From NCBI GenBank assembly GCA_937875275.1, contig CALNCC010000146.1, positions 1 through 64,000 of the forward strand: 64,000 nucleotides of DNA. Direction: 5' to 3'. Within the stretch, counting starts at the first letter, position 1; every line of letters starts with the position of its first letter. The DNA comes from an uncultured Dysgonomonas sp. (GTDB lineage Bacteria > Bacteroidota > Bacteroidia > Bacteroidales > Dysgonomonadaceae). Below, one piece after another: positions 21,140-30,470 of this stretch. Under the pieces are notes generated by a model that was given only the letters and a program-made list of their open reading frames with translations, searched no databases and was not told the origin of the DNA. A program made the translations under genes and the position numbers.

Positions 21140-21598
21140 TCAGAACTTCATCGCTCTGTCCATCTGACGTTTATCATCCTTCTCGCGCAGAGACTGACGT
21201 TTATCATAGCTTTTCTTACCACGGGCAATAGCTATAACCACCTTTGCCAATCCTCGTTCGTTGATAAACATGCGCATAGGAACAATCGTATATCCGGTTT
21301 CTTTTACCTCTCGCTCAATTTTTTTCAACTCCTTGCGGTTGAGCAACAATTTTCGATCGCGACGTGCAACATGATTGTTATATGAGCCATAAAAATATTC
21401 AGCTATATACATATTCTTTACCCACAATTCGCCTTTTTCTATCAGGCAAAAAGTATCCACAAGACTCGCCTTACCCAAACGGATCGATTTGATTTCCGTT
21501 CCGGTAAGCACGATTCCGGCAGTAAATGTATCAAGCAGTTCGTAGTCGAAACCGGCTCGCTTATTTTTTATGTTTATTTTCTGATTCTGAGAAGCCAT
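21140..21598 (-). CDS. smpB: SsrA-binding protein SmpB
   Basis: Partner of tmRNA in trans-translation, which rescues stalled ribosomes. The 152-residue product has the OB-fold core ([30 protein letters not shown]) and a basic C-terminal tail ([18 protein letters not shown]) that mimics mRNA in the decoding centre. The frame runs upstream into der, but [19 protein letters not shown] at 21598 is the family N-terminus. It starts 8 bases after the stop of der and is presumably cotranscribed with it. The tmRNA gene is not in this window. Confidence 0.96.
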   Translation of the reverse strand: MASQNQKINIKNKRAGFDYELLDTFTAGIVLTGTEIKSIRLGKASLVDTFCLIEKGELWVKNMYIAEYFYGSYNNHVARRDRKLLLNRKELKKIEREVKETGYTIVPMRMFINERGLAKVVIAIARGKKSYDKRQSLREKDDKRQMDRAMKF

Positions 21599-21606
21599 TA
21601 ATGCTC

Positions 21607-22920
21607 TTATTTTTCTCTGATAAATATGTTGATCGGTGTACCCGTCAGATTCCAATTGTCGCGGATACGATTCTCAAGGAAGCGTCTGTACGGTTCTTTT
21701 ACCCATTGAGGCAGGTTACAGAAGAACACAAATGACGGCACTTGCGTATTTGGCAACTGAGTAACATATTTTATTTTGACATATTTTCCCTTATTCGATG
21801 GTGGAGGTGTCGCTTCTATTATCGGCAACATAACCTCATTCAACTTATGAGTAGGAATTTTTGTTTTACGTATTTCGTATACTTCTTTAGCTGTTTCCAA
21901 CACCTTGAAGATACGTTGTTTTGTCATTGCTGATGCAAATATAATTGGGAAATCAACAAACGGAGCAAGACGCTGACGGATTGCTTTCTCGAATGTTTTT
22001 ATTACGATCTGCTCTTTGTTTTCCACCAAATCCCATTTGTTGACACACACTACCAATCCTTTGTGGTTTTTCTGTATCAGAGAAAATATGTTCAAATCCT
22101 GACTTTCAATTCCTTTTGTGGCATCAATCATCAAAACACAGACATCGGAATTTTCGATTGCTTTTATAGAACGAATAACAGAATAATACTCAAGTCCTTC
22201 GTCTACTTTTCCTTTCTTGCGTATACCTGCCGTATCTACAAGATAAAAATCCATACCGAATTTATCGTATTTCGTATAGATTGAATCGCGAGTCGTACCG
22301 GCAATATTGGTTACTATATTTCTTTCTTCGCCGATCAAAGCATTCACTAAAGATGATTTTCCTGCATTCGGACGTCCCACGATTGCAATACGTGGTATCT
22401 CCTCTAACAGTTCTTCTTCGCCCTGTTTTGTGAATTTAGTCAATATGAGATCTAACAAGTCTCCCGTACCCGATCCGTTGATTGCCGATATATTTACCGG
22501 ATCACCCAGTCCTAACGAATAAAACTCGGCCGAACTTGCGTGGAAAGAGAAATTATCCGCTTTGTTGGATACAAGAATAATCGGTTTGCTTGATCGTCTC
22601 AGAATGTTTGTTACATTTAGGTCGAGATCAGTCAATCCGTTCATTACGTCCAACACAAACATGATAACATCAGCTTCTTCGATAGCTATCTTAACCTGCT
22701 TATTGATCTCTTCCTCAAACACATCTTCAGAGTTAACAACCCATCCTCCGGTATCGACCAATGAGAATTCTTGTCCACCCCACTCTACTTTGCCATATTG
22801 TCTGTCGCGTGTTGTTCCGGCAGTTTCATCCACTATCGCCTGACGACTTTCTGTCAACCGATTAAATAATGTAGACTTACCAACATTAGGTCGCCCAACT
22901 ATCGCTACTAAATTACCCAT
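21607..22920 (-). CDS. der: Ribosome biogenesis GTPase Der
   Basis: Essential double GTPase for maturation of the large ribosomal subunit. Two tandem G domains, with G1 loops GRPNVGKST and [13 protein letters not shown] and DTAG switch motifs, and NKAD and NKWD G4 motifs, followed by a KH-like C-terminal domain (about 350-437). 437 residues, full length. A -7 element lies 25 bases upstream and probably drives the minus-strand run through smpB and beyond. Confidence 0.97.
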   Translation of the reverse strand: MGNLVAIVGRPNVGKSTLFNRLTESRQAIVDETAGTTRDRQYGKVEWGGQEFSLVDTGGWVVNSEDVFEEEINKQVKIAIEEADVIMFVLDVMNGLTDLDLNVTNILRRSSKPIILVSNKADNFSFHASSAEFYSLGLGDPVNISAINGSGTGDLLDLILTKFTKQGEEELLEEIPRIAIVGRPNAGKSSLVNALIGEERNIVTNIAGTTRDSIYTKYDKFGMDFYLVDTAGIRKKGKVDEGLEYYSVIRSIKAIENSDVCVLMIDATKGIESQDLNIFSLIQKNHKGLVVCVNKWDLVENKEQIVIKTFEKAIRQRLAPFVDFPIIFASAMTKQRIFKVLETAKEVYEIRKTKIPTHKLNEVMLPIIEATPPPSNKGKYVKIKYVTQLPNTQVPSFVFFCNLPQWVKEPYRRFLENRIRDNWNLTGTPINIFIREK

Positions 22921-22944
22921 AAAATATTTTTATAAATTAGGATA

Positions 22945-22952
22945 CAAAGATA
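22945..22952 (-). promoter_or_regulatory. -7 promoter element of der
   Basis: On the minus strand this reads TATCTTTG, an exact TAnnTTTG match, 25 bases before the der ATG. Confidence 0.6.
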
Positions 22953-22984
22953 ATACTAATTTCTGGCATATATGTGTACAAGAA

Positions 22985-23011
22985 AGGCTTGCCTCGTAAA
23001 AAAGCAAGCCT
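22985..23011 (-). terminator. Intrinsic terminator after the lipoprotein gene
   Basis: AGGCTTGC and GCAAGCCT form an 8-bp hairpin with an 11-base loop. On the minus strand it is followed by TTCTT, 26 bases after the stop of the gene at 23037. Confidence 0.65.
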
Positions 23012-23036
23012 ATATAGTTAATTCATGCGTTGTTTC

Positions 23037-23597
23037 TTATTTGAATGTATATTTAACATTGAGCCATATCAAAGAGTCTGACTCAGATGACATATCAGAT
23101 AGCGAATTATATTTACTCAATTTCAATGCCTTATCAACATCCATCAACGCCTCGCCGACAAATGTATATACGGAATCCTGAGTGGCGTCATGGTTGAGAT
23201 TCGGATAACGGCAGAAACCTTGAGTCAGATATAGTTCCTCGGTTGTTCCACAGGCTATAAATACTTTCGACCCATCCGTTTTGTATGTATACAACGAATC
23301 GCCAACAAAGTCATATTTAGATACTATTTTCACATTATCCTTGACGAATGTAACCATGCCGTCATGAAACTCGACAGTCATATTGCCATGTAATGTGCTG
23401 TCGTAATTGAAGTACTTGAATATCAATTGCACCGAGTCGGTACTTAAGACCTCTTTGCCTCCACCGGGAGAGCCCATATACATTGTTAACAATGCCTCCG
23501 GCGACTGCCTTATCATCACACTGCTTTCGTTACCTTCGTTGCTACATGCCACAAAGAGGAAAGATATTGACAGAAATACAAGAACTATTTTTTTCAT
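23037..23597 (-). CDS. Hypothetical lipoprotein
   Basis: A 186-residue lipoprotein of unknown function. The signal peptide ends in a lipobox (LFVACS), so the mature protein begins with an acylated cysteine and should sit in a membrane facing the periplasm or outside. The rest alternates short beta strands and turns (FHDGMVTFVKDNVKIVSKYD), suggesting a small beta-rich fold. No family recognised. It is a single transcription unit with its own terminator (22985-23011); a weak -7 match, TATCTTTA on the minus strand, lies about 30 bases upstream. Confidence 0.75.
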   Translation of the reverse strand: MKKIVLVFLSISFLFVACSNEGNESSVMIRQSPEALLTMYMGSPGGGKEVLSTDSVQLIFKYFNYDSTLHGNMTVEFHDGMVTFVKDNVKIVSKYDFVGDSLYTYKTDGSKVFIACGTTEELYLTQGFCRYPNLNHDATQDSVYTFVGEALMDVDKALKLSKYNSLSDMSSESDSLIWLNVKYTFK

Positions 23598-23676
23598 TCT
23601 GATTGACTAAAAAATGGAAGTGTAAAGATAATAAAAACACAATGTCTTTTTCGTAACAAACGGAAGATTACAAAAA

Positions 23677-23696
23677 AAGGAATCTTTCGATTCCTT
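23677..23696 (-). terminator. Intrinsic terminator after the DUF1080 gene
   Basis: AAGGAATC and GATTCCTT form an 8-bp hairpin with a 4-base loop. On the minus strand it runs into a tract of T residues directly after the DUF1080 stop codon. Confidence 0.75.
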
Positions 23697-23704
23697 CTCT
23701 TATA

Positions 23705-24409
23705 TTATTTTCGATTCCTTTTTGGCTGATGATGCTGTGGCGCTTTCTGCATTGATAAAGGAGTTAACGTTACATTTTTGAATTGGATGTCTTTCCCTTC
23801 ACTCTGCAAACCTATAAATCCTTCTTTCACTTTGTTGGTTCCTTTGTTCTGAAAAACGCCGTTGATATAAACTGTTATCACTCCATTCTGGCAATATATA
23901 TCGGCTTTATTCCATTCTCCGGCTTTTTTCTCTGTCGATTCGCTTTTTTTCTTCACAACAGGAAATGCTGGACGCTCTTCTCCTGCCGGAGTTTTAAATT
24001 CTCTCAGATCCGAACCTCCAAGAAGAACAAAATCGCCTGCATCACCTGCATGCAATTGGCATTCTATACCATTCGGAAAAGGATTAGTCGGCTCTTCTAT
24101 CAGTAAGAAAATACCACTATTGGTAGCAACACCGTTTGGCCAACGCCATTCTGCCTGCAAATGAAAGTTCCCATATTTTTTCTGTGTATACATATACCCG
24201 AATGGATCACCTTTGATATGTATCATTCCGTCTTTTATCGTAAACACCTTTTCTGCCGGAACTTTATGTTCTTTAACTACAAAGTTCCAATTGAGTAAAT
24301 CTTTGCCATTGAAAAGTTGCTCTACTTCTTGAGCCGACACCTGTCCGACAAAAAATATTGCTATCAAACACGATGCGACTGTTGTTAAAATTCTCTTTTT
24401 TGTTCTCAT
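23705..24409 (-). CDS. Secreted DUF1080 (3-keto-disaccharide hydrolase) domain protein
   Basis: A 234-residue secreted protein with a signal peptide (TVASCLIAIFFVGQVSAQ) and a single concanavalin-like jelly-roll of the DUF1080 / 3-keto-disaccharide hydrolase family. Typical motifs: LFNGKDLLNW at the start, NFHLQAEWRWP, NSGIFLL, a central GIECQLHAG, and the terminal GFIGLQSEGKDIQFKNV. Characterised relatives act on 3-keto-glycosides or glycans, but the substrate here is not known. It follows the alpha/beta-hydrolase-like gene by 5 bases and so is in the same transcript. Confidence 0.85.
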   Translation of the reverse strand: MRTKKRILTTVASCLIAIFFVGQVSAQEVEQLFNGKDLLNWNFVVKEHKVPAEKVFTIKDGMIHIKGDPFGYMYTQKKYGNFHLQAEWRWPNGVATNSGIFLLIEEPTNPFPNGIECQLHAGDAGDFVLLGGSDLREFKTPAGEERPAFPVVKKKSESTEKKAGEWNKADIYCQNGVITVYINGVFQNKGTNKVKEGFIGLQSEGKDIQFKNVTLTPLSMQKAPQHHQPKRNRK

Positions 24410-24414
24410 GGTTT

Positions 24415-25629
24415 TTATTTTAGAAATTCACTGATTTTGTCAAAGATATATATAAATTGTTTATCCACCTCATCGGCTATTTTTGTCAATGCAGGGAAAG
24501 GATCTTCATGTTTATATTTGTATGGAAGATCGAAAACATCGACATTGATCGCGATATCGCGTTTGCTGCCTTGCATTGTGTTCATCACTTCGTAGGGCGG
24601 CACCACCTCATCCTGAGCCAAAGTTACGGCATAAAATTGGTCTTGCATTTCTCTGAATTTGGTTTCCCTGTATTTCGTCAATGTCTTGTAGTTGAGCATG
24701 CATTTAAAATTCACACCTTCGATGCATGGTTCACTCAGATACTTGTTCAGAATTTCGTCATGCTTCATGTGGCTCTCGATATGTTCTACCACATAAGAAT
24801 ATAAGCTCACATTGGCTTCACTATCCAATATGAATTTAGATACCGGAAACAAGCGGTTAAAAACCGCTCCTCCACAAAAAGTTGCATATTTAGACTTAGA
24901 GAAATATCCGTTCTTGTTTGTCATCATCAGTATTTGACCCAAGAATGTGCCGATAGAATAGGAACAGAAATCAATGGTTGCCTCTTTGTCAATCATCAGA
25001 TGCTTGTCTGCTTTGATGTTTTCGACAAAGTCTATTGCGTCATAATAGGTCTGAAGTCCCGACCAGATAAATCGCTTAGGCTTGTTGTGTAGCCGTGTGC
25101 TGATGGCTACATTCGACAGGCTGGAGCCTATGACCTCGGGATGCCGGAATTTGCGTTCCTCGCTGATCTTATACATTTCGTGAGCACCGCTCCACGCAGC
25201 AGGCGCGCGATTCATATGAAATGCTATGGGGAAGAAAACGACCGACTTTCCTGTTTTTTTTACTATATGGTAAGCCCACGGCAGATATTTATACCATGTT
25301 TTTTCATTGAATCCGTGGAACATCAATACTATGCCTTTCGATTTTTGCTCTCCGCAAGGCATCATCATGTGATAACGGAAGTTGATATTTTCCGAGATTT
25401 CGGCATCAGTCTTATTCAGCATTTGTCGAATGATATCCGGCTCATAATCTTCGGGCGAAGGCGGAGTATATTCGTGGTTGTCAGGATTTTCTAAGCCACC
25501 CGGCAGTATCGATTGATAGTTGGATTTAAAATCGAAGTTCTTAATTACAACCCTGTCATCGACAGCAATAACTTCATCGTCATAATTGACAAGTGCTTTC
25601 AGACGATTAAAAAGATCAATGTACTTCAT
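24415..25629 (-). CDS. Alpha/beta-hydrolase-like protein (probably DUF6051)
   Basis: A 404-residue protein with no signal peptide. The middle and C-terminal parts look like an alpha/beta hydrolase: an oxyanion strand (IVLMFHGFNEKTW), a nucleophile elbow SYSIGTFLGQ in which the first glycine of G-x-S-x-G is replaced by serine, a possible acid in LAQDEVVPP and a late histidine in YKHEDPF. I place it in the uncharacterised DUF6051 group from memory. Neighbours are DUF2851 (9 bases away) and DUF1080; the spacing suggests one operon. Substrate unknown. Confidence 0.65.
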   Translation of the reverse strand: MKYIDLFNRLKALVNYDDEVIAVDDRVVIKNFDFKSNYQSILPGGLENPDNHEYTPPSPEDYEPDIIRQMLNKTDAEISENINFRYHMMMPCGEQKSKGIVLMFHGFNEKTWYKYLPWAYHIVKKTGKSVVFFPIAFHMNRAPAAWSGAHEMYKISEERKFRHPEVIGSSLSNVAISTRLHNKPKRFIWSGLQTYYDAIDFVENIKADKHLMIDKEATIDFCSYSIGTFLGQILMMTNKNGYFSKSKYATFCGGAVFNRLFPVSKFILDSEANVSLYSYVVEHIESHMKHDEILNKYLSEPCIEGVNFKCMLNYKTLTKYRETKFREMQDQFYAVTLAQDEVVPPYEVMNTMQGSKRDIAINVDVFDLPYKYKHEDPFPALTKIADEVDKQFIYIFDKISEFLK

Positions 25630-25638
25630 TTCAATTCT

Positions 25639-26904
25639 TCATTTCGAGACCAGAAATTGATGTCCGATTCTGCAAAACAAACATTTTCTCAATTCACAAT
25701 ACTCGCGCCGAAGCTGTATCATAGATTGAGAATCTGCCGCATTGCAAAGAGGCATTTTCAATTTTCCAAAACTGGTCGTTATCGTATTCTTTTCGGGCTT
25801 TATCTGTTCCAGAAATGTGGTTGCCCGTTCGCACATTTCGTCGTTTCCAATACTTTTCCCGTAAGAAAATAGCACCGGTACAACCGAATTTATAAGTATA
25901 ATATCTAAGGATGAGTCTCCCAGATATTTTGATTTCCTTTCACTTTCTATACCGAAGCTGTAATGCGTTTGCCAATACTCTGAGGCATTGACATGAAACA
26001 TCAATCGCAACTGTCCTATATCTTCGCACTTTATTATTTTAGAAAAAAGTCCGTGCGACTGATAAAGCAAATTCGCCAGTTGAGCAATCCTTATTTGGGG
26101 GAAAGCCGTAGGGCGACTTCTTAGCTTCTTAAATAAAAACGCATCAAGTGATTGTAAAGTATATTTTGTACGTAAAAACTCATATTCTTTTTGCAATTTT
26201 CTGAAATAATCATCTTCCACATCAGCCGTTTCGAGCATTCCTGCCTGACCAAATAGCAAGGCTTCGGTTTGATCGATATTATCGCCTTGTTTCTGCATAT
26301 ACCTGAGAGGTAAACTGAGAGCCAGTCTTTCGAATGAATCAGAATTGAGCCCAAATCCAAAATTGCGGGACAAAATCACATAGAATACATCGTCCCACGA
26401 TCCGTTATAACGATCGAGAAGATCGAATACGTGATTTGATTTACGTTCGAGCCGTTCGATAAGAAGACGGCTCATCCACGAGTGAAGATGAAAAGACGGC
26501 ATGTCGCCAATATAATTGGCACAAGGTGTCTGCATTCCCGAGTGCAGCAGAAAGTCATGATTATCTTTTATTCCTTGCGGAACAACTATTTTACATTGAG
26601 GTATACTCTTATTCAGCTGATTACAAACCTCGCCATTCACTTTTTCTACAATATGCAATATGACAGAGTTGTAATTGGCATTTTCGTGGTGTTTATGTTT
26701 TACCCATTCATCCGATGAAGTATGTATTTCAACATTGCCTGCCCACATTTCGCCATCAATCTTCACTTTGGCATTGAAAAAGTCCGGCCCCTGATTTGTG
26801 TTATGTATGCCGACATCGATTACCTCGACCGACAAACCATCTGTTGTGATGAGGGCATTCTCAAACAATCGATATTTCCATACATAATGCAGAATGTCCT
26901 CCAT
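25639..26904 (-). CDS. DUF2851 family protein
   Basis: A 421-residue cytoplasmic protein of a family widespread in Bacteroidota and without a known role. The N-terminus has the family signature: MEDILHYVWKYRLF, then VEVIDVGIHNTNQGPDFFNA and GNVEIHTSSDEWVKHKH. The Asp, Glu and His residues of this stretch are arranged in a way reminiscent of a nuclease-like active site (inference only). It lies between the MutS-like ATPase gene and the hydrolase-like gene in the same direction. Confidence 0.8.
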   Translation of the reverse strand: MEDILHYVWKYRLFENALITTDGLSVEVIDVGIHNTNQGPDFFNAKVKIDGEMWAGNVEIHTSSDEWVKHKHHENANYNSVILHIVEKVNGEVCNQLNKSIPQCKIVVPQGIKDNHDFLLHSGMQTPCANYIGDMPSFHLHSWMSRLLIERLERKSNHVFDLLDRYNGSWDDVFYVILSRNFGFGLNSDSFERLALSLPLRYMQKQGDNIDQTEALLFGQAGMLETADVEDDYFRKLQKEYEFLRTKYTLQSLDAFLFKKLRSRPTAFPQIRIAQLANLLYQSHGLFSKIIKCEDIGQLRLMFHVNASEYWQTHYSFGIESERKSKYLGDSSLDIILINSVVPVLFSYGKSIGNDEMCERATTFLEQIKPEKNTITTSFGKLKMPLCNAADSQSMIQLRREYCELRKCLFCRIGHQFLVSK

Positions 26905-26958
26905 ATCGTCTATCGTGTATTTTTGATTTTAACCTCTCTTCAAAGTTAAGAAAAAATA

Positions 26959-28746
26959 TTACAGACCGGTTATCCCCATTTGCCTCATCAAGAAACAGGC
27001 ATTCATATTCTGGGCAACACCTTCCCTTATTTTGTAAGAGAACGAAAGTCGGTCATTTTTTATATCTGCCTCGAAACAGTGATTTTTCACTGCTTCGGGA
27101 AATTCTGCCTCCAAATTACCCAATTCTAAATCGTGAGTGGCGATGATGCCATTCCCCTTTAATGAGACTAATTGTTTCATAAGGGCTATCGATCCTTTTT
27201 GCTTATCTTCCGAATTTGTACCTTTCAGAATTTCATCTAATATGATGAATAGCTTTTCTCCCGATTGCAGGCGGTCTATTATCATTTTCAACCTTTTCAG
27301 CTCAGCAAAGAAATACGATTCATTATCGTTGAGCGAGTCGGAAGTTCTCAGGTTAGTAACCAACCGGAAAGGATGACATTTCAGTTTGTCGGCGCATACA
27401 GGCAATCCTATTCCTGCAAACATAAGGCTGACCCCTACCGTACGAAAATAGGTGCTTTTACCCGCCATATTAGCCCCCGTAACAACCAAAAAAAACGGAC
27501 GCTGATGAAGTGAAACATCGTTGCGCACGCAGACGTCTCTCTTTATGAGAGGATGCCCCAAATTCACGGCTTCGAAACCGTAAGAATCGGTTATTTCGGG
27601 ATAGGTATAATCAGGATGGTTGTAGGCATACACCGACAATGACACAAGGGCATCTATCTTACCTAAGGCATCGAACCATTCAGCTATTTCCTTATCATAT
27701 TCCCTCATCCATTTTTCAGTCTTTATGGCATATCTTACTGTCCACATCAACAGTGGATTGAGAAAAAGAATCCCTACGAATGTGAATCCTTGCTCGAGAT
27801 TGCTGATCAGATATTTGAGTTTGGATATGGCAACCGATGCCGACCCTTTAGACAACAATATGTGTTGTATTTCAACCAATTCGGGACTGTCAATTTTTTC
27901 GTTTTCTATCAGTCGGAATAAATTGGAATATGATTGCAACAGGTCAGCTTTTTTTCCGACTCTATTCAGTTTCTTATTGATGCTCTTCATCGGAATAGAA
28001 CTGACCGCAATAGCAACGACCCATGCAATGATGAAGAAACTGTCTGAGACATAATTGAGTGCGTAAAGAACGATTGTGGACAAGAAAAGCACAGGTATTA
28101 CGTATTGTAATATACGCCACATGAGGCTGTTGATTCCTGAACTAAACTGCGCAGATATATTTTTAATATCAAAACCTTCATCGTCATACATTGCTCCCAA
28201 TGCTCTGAATTTTTTTATAAATTCGATATCCGTACTTAATTCCTGTACAGCCGCCTGACGTTTCTCGATCTGTTCTTTGTCCTCTAACGGGTTGGCGAAT
28301 ATATCTATTAAATGCTTCTTTCCGTAAGAGGATACGGCTCTGTTGACAGATTGAAATATGGATCGTTGTCCGAATATGTCTAAATCGACCGTGAAACGGT
28401 GGCTTGCGTCAACCGCTTCTGCTGCTCCATCGAATGCCGAATAGTCGTAATTGATACCTTTCAATTCATTCTGTGCATTTATGATCAGAATCTCGGTATA
28501 TCTTTTCTCAGTGTATAAACGGTTGTGGTATTTGAGTAGAAATAGGAAGACGACAACAAGGGCAAAAATAATCCCTGTTATGAGTAGTCCATTACCCCAT
28601 AGCATTATGCACAAAGCAATACATGCTAATACCAAAACCAGTCGCAATGTGCCTACTCTGAAAATCTTTTTCTTCAACAATGATAATTTTACAGTCTCTT
28701 CTTTTATCAACGATCGGTATCCCTCCTCTACTTCCTCTAATGTCAT
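26959..28746 (-). CDS. Membrane-associated MutS-like ATPase
   Basis: A 595-residue protein whose C-terminal third is a MutS-type ATPase: Walker A GANMAGKST, Walker B LFIILDEILKGTNS, then ATHDLELG. Unlike MutS it has no N-terminal mismatch-recognition domain with the Phe-x-Glu motif. Instead there are hydrophobic helices near residues 30-75, 210-250 and 315-335, which would anchor it to the inner membrane. Such proteins are usually annotated as MutS family, but mismatch repair is unproven and DNA binding by a membrane-bound form is doubtful. It is first in the run MutS-like, DUF2851, hydrolase-like, DUF1080. Confidence 0.8.
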   Translation of the reverse strand: MTLEEVEEGYRSLIKEETVKLSLLKKKIFRVGTLRLVLVLACIALCIMLWGNGLLITGIIFALVVVFLFLLKYHNRLYTEKRYTEILIINAQNELKGINYDYSAFDGAAEAVDASHRFTVDLDIFGQRSIFQSVNRAVSSYGKKHLIDIFANPLEDKEQIEKRQAAVQELSTDIEFIKKFRALGAMYDDEGFDIKNISAQFSSGINSLMWRILQYVIPVLFLSTIVLYALNYVSDSFFIIAWVVAIAVSSIPMKSINKKLNRVGKKADLLQSYSNLFRLIENEKIDSPELVEIQHILLSKGSASVAISKLKYLISNLEQGFTFVGILFLNPLLMWTVRYAIKTEKWMREYDKEIAEWFDALGKIDALVSLSVYAYNHPDYTYPEITDSYGFEAVNLGHPLIKRDVCVRNDVSLHQRPFFLVVTGANMAGKSTYFRTVGVSLMFAGIGLPVCADKLKCHPFRLVTNLRTSDSLNDNESYFFAELKRLKMIIDRLQSGEKLFIILDEILKGTNSEDKQKGSIALMKQLVSLKGNGIIATHDLELGNLEAEFPEAVKNHCFEADIKNDRLSFSYKIREGVAQNMNACFLMRQMGITGL

Positions 28747-29181
28747 ATAGTTTTATTGGTTTTATATTCTTCGTTTTTTAATGCTTTACCAATGCAAAGT
28801 AAATCAATTGCAGACATGTGAAATTATATACGCCAAATATCGGCAAACACACGGAAAGCAAAATTATGTCATTGCAAATTACGTAAAAATATTAGAAGTA
28901 TTCTAACAAATAGATTGGTAAGACACAGCAGGTATGTGAAAATTTATTTAAACATATTCATTACGGATAAAATTATTCTTAACTTTGAAGCCATAAGGTA
29001 AGCAAGTTCTGATTTATCTATTATAGGAATAGAATACAGATTGGAGATGCAAAAACGACACAAGGGTACGGTCAACAAACACAAAAACGTGTTACCTTTG
29101 TAGCCTTTTAGCAGAAGAGTGTTGCTTTTTTAATTCTCAGCTCTACTTCTCTTATTTGTTTTGTCTACTGAATAAAAATAT
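28747..29181. other. Intergenic region between divergent MutS-like and dapA genes
   Basis: 435 bases, AT-rich, no convincing ORF. Visible items: a 15-base palindrome TTAGAAGTATTCTAA at 28892-28906, an upstream -7 match TAACTTTG at 28980-28987 and the closer TACCTTTG at 29093-29100 facing dapA. No riboswitch structure recognised. Confidence 0.5.
29093..29100 (+). promoter_or_regulatory. -7 promoter element of dapA
   Basis: TACCTTTG matches TAnnTTTG and lies 81 bases before the dapA ATG. A second match at 28980-28987 could give a longer transcript. Confidence 0.5.
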
Positions 29182-30078
29182 ATGCCGGAAATTAACTTGA
29201 AAGGAATGGGAGTAGCACTGATTACTCCATTTAATGAGGATGGGAGTATTGATTTTGACGCTTTGTCCTCTCTCATCGAATACCAAATAGAAGGTGGTAT
29301 CAATTACTTGGTTGTATTGGGCACTACTGCCGAAACACCGACGTTGAGTGATGATGAGAAGAATGAGGTTGTCGAATTTGTTACCGATAAAGTAAACGGT
29401 CGCATACCCATCATACTTGGCGAAGGTGGAAATAATACTCGTGCCATTGTAGACAAGCTGAAAAAGAATAATTATCCTAAGGGTATAGATGGCATCCTTT
29501 CGGTAGTCCCATATTACAACAAGCCCACGCAAGAGGGTATATACCAGCATTATAAAGCAATAGCGGAAGCGTCTTCCTATCCTGTCATATTATATAACGT
29601 GCCGGGGCGTACGGGTGTGAATATGACTGCTGCGACAACCTTGCGTCTTGCCCGAGAGTTTTCCAACATTGTGGCTATCAAGGAGGCATCGGGGAATATT
29701 TGTCAGATAAACGAAATAATAAAAGACAAGCCAACAGGATTTGAAGTGATATCGGGTGATGATGGCATCACGCTCTCCCTGATTGAGATGGGAGGAATAG
29801 GGGTGATCTCGGTTATAGGTAACGCTTTTCCGAAAGAGTTTGCACAGATGACCACACTTGCACTTAATGGCAAACAAGAAGAAGCACGTAACATACATTA
29901 CGAATTGAGTGAATTATACGACCTGCTATTCGTTGATGGCAACCCAGCCGGAGTAAAAAGCATGCTTCGCTATATGAATCGTGTAAAAAATGTACTACGC
30001 CTGCCTCTTATGCCGACATCTGAGCAGACCACCAAGAAAATAAATTCAGCACTAACAAAACTGAATATCAATAGATAA
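29182..30078 (+). CDS. dapA: 4-hydroxy-tetrahydrodipicolinate synthase DapA
   Basis: Condenses pyruvate with aspartate semialdehyde in the diaminopimelate/lysine pathway. A 298-residue TIM-barrel lyase with Schiff-base lysine K167 (VAIKEASGN), catalytic tyrosine Y138 (YNVPGRTG) and the family motif GTTAETPTLSDDE near residue 45. Complete. It stands alone, 91 bases upstream of tRNA-Arg, which has its own promoter. Confidence 0.97.
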   Translation: MPEINLKGMGVALITPFNEDGSIDFDALSSLIEYQIEGGINYLVVLGTTAETPTLSDDEKNEVVEFVTDKVNGRIPIILGEGGNNTRAIVDKLKKNNYPKGIDGILSVVPYYNKPTQEGIYQHYKAIAEASSYPVILYNVPGRTGVNMTAATTLRLAREFSNIVAIKEASGNICQINEIIKDKPTGFEVISGDDGITLSLIEMGGIGVISVIGNAFPKEFAQMTTLALNGKQEEARNIHYELSELYDLLFVDGNPAGVKSMLRYMNRVKNVLRLPLMPTSEQTTKKINSALTKLNINR

Positions 30079-30121
30079 GAGCCGGCAAGATGAAAAAGAT
30101 GTAAAAAAGCAGGTATTTTAC

Positions 30122-30152
30122 TTGTAAAATACATAAAACAGTTCTATCTTTG
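30122..30152 (+). promoter_or_regulatory. Promoter of tRNA-Arg
   Basis: TTG at 30122-30124 (-33) and TATCTTTG at 30145-30152 (-7, exact consensus), separated by 20 bases, 17 bases before the mature tRNA. Confidence 0.7.
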
Positions 30153-30169
30153 CATCGCAATTAAGCAAT

Positions 30170-30243
30170 GGCTTCGTAGCTCAACTGTATAGAGCATCTG
30201 ACTACGGATCAGAAGGTTGAAGGTTAGAATCCTTCCGAGGTCA
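30170..30243 (+). tRNA. tRNA-Arg (anticodon ACG)
   Basis: A 74-base cloverleaf: 7-bp acceptor stem (GGCTTCG with CGAGGTC, two G-U pairs), D stem GCTC/GAGC, anticodon stem TCTGA/TCAGA with loop CTACGGA giving anticodon ACG at 30204-30206, T stem GAAGG/CCTTC, discriminator A at 30243. CCA is not encoded. ACG, read as inosine, decodes CGU/CGC/CGA. The 3' end is a typical integration site, and integrase-like sequence lies 150 bases downstream. Confidence 0.95.
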
Positions 30244-30258
30244 CTATATGAAAATCAA

Positions 30259-30288
30259 GCGGTTATATTAGTTTATAGCCGCTTTTTT
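30259..30288 (+). terminator. Intrinsic terminator of tRNA-Arg
   Basis: GCGGTTATA (30259-30267) pairs with TATAGCCGC (30274-30282), 9 bp with one G-T pair and a 6-base loop, followed by six T residues. Confidence 0.85.
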
Positions 30289-30394
30289 ATATCTATAAGG
30301 CTGTAAATTTAAGTGAAAAAACATAAGAAAACATACATGAAAAAGGTATATTTCGTATCTTGTTTACAAATAGTTTACACTGAAATTTAATGTT

Positions 30395-30470
30395 ATGGCG
30401 ACGTTTAAACCTGTAATTAGAAGAAAAGATTAGATAGAACATATTTAGTTTACATACGATCATTTGATAA
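30395..30470 (+). pseudogene. Remnant of a tyrosine integrase N-terminus
   Basis: An ATG at 30395 opens with MATFKPVIRRKD, the characteristic N-terminus of Bacteroidota tyrosine recombinases, then meets TAG at 30431. Shifted by one base the text continues RTYLVYIRSF, matching the DGTYxVxIR strand of the same arm-binding domain. After that no integrase sequence is recognisable; the catalytic domain is gone. The position 150 bases after tRNA-Arg is what is expected of an element integrated at the tRNA 3' end. Short, so the identification rests on about 20 residues. Confidence 0.6.

Noticed and set aside
28892..28906. Palindrome TTAGAAGTATTCTAA as operator
   Set aside because: Plausible size, but nothing links it to a regulator or to a promoter position; AT-rich palindromes of this size occur by chance.
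30170..30243. Intact genomic island with flanking direct repeats at the tRNA
   Set aside because: I saw no second copy of the tRNA 3' end in the window, so only a decayed remnant can be claimed.
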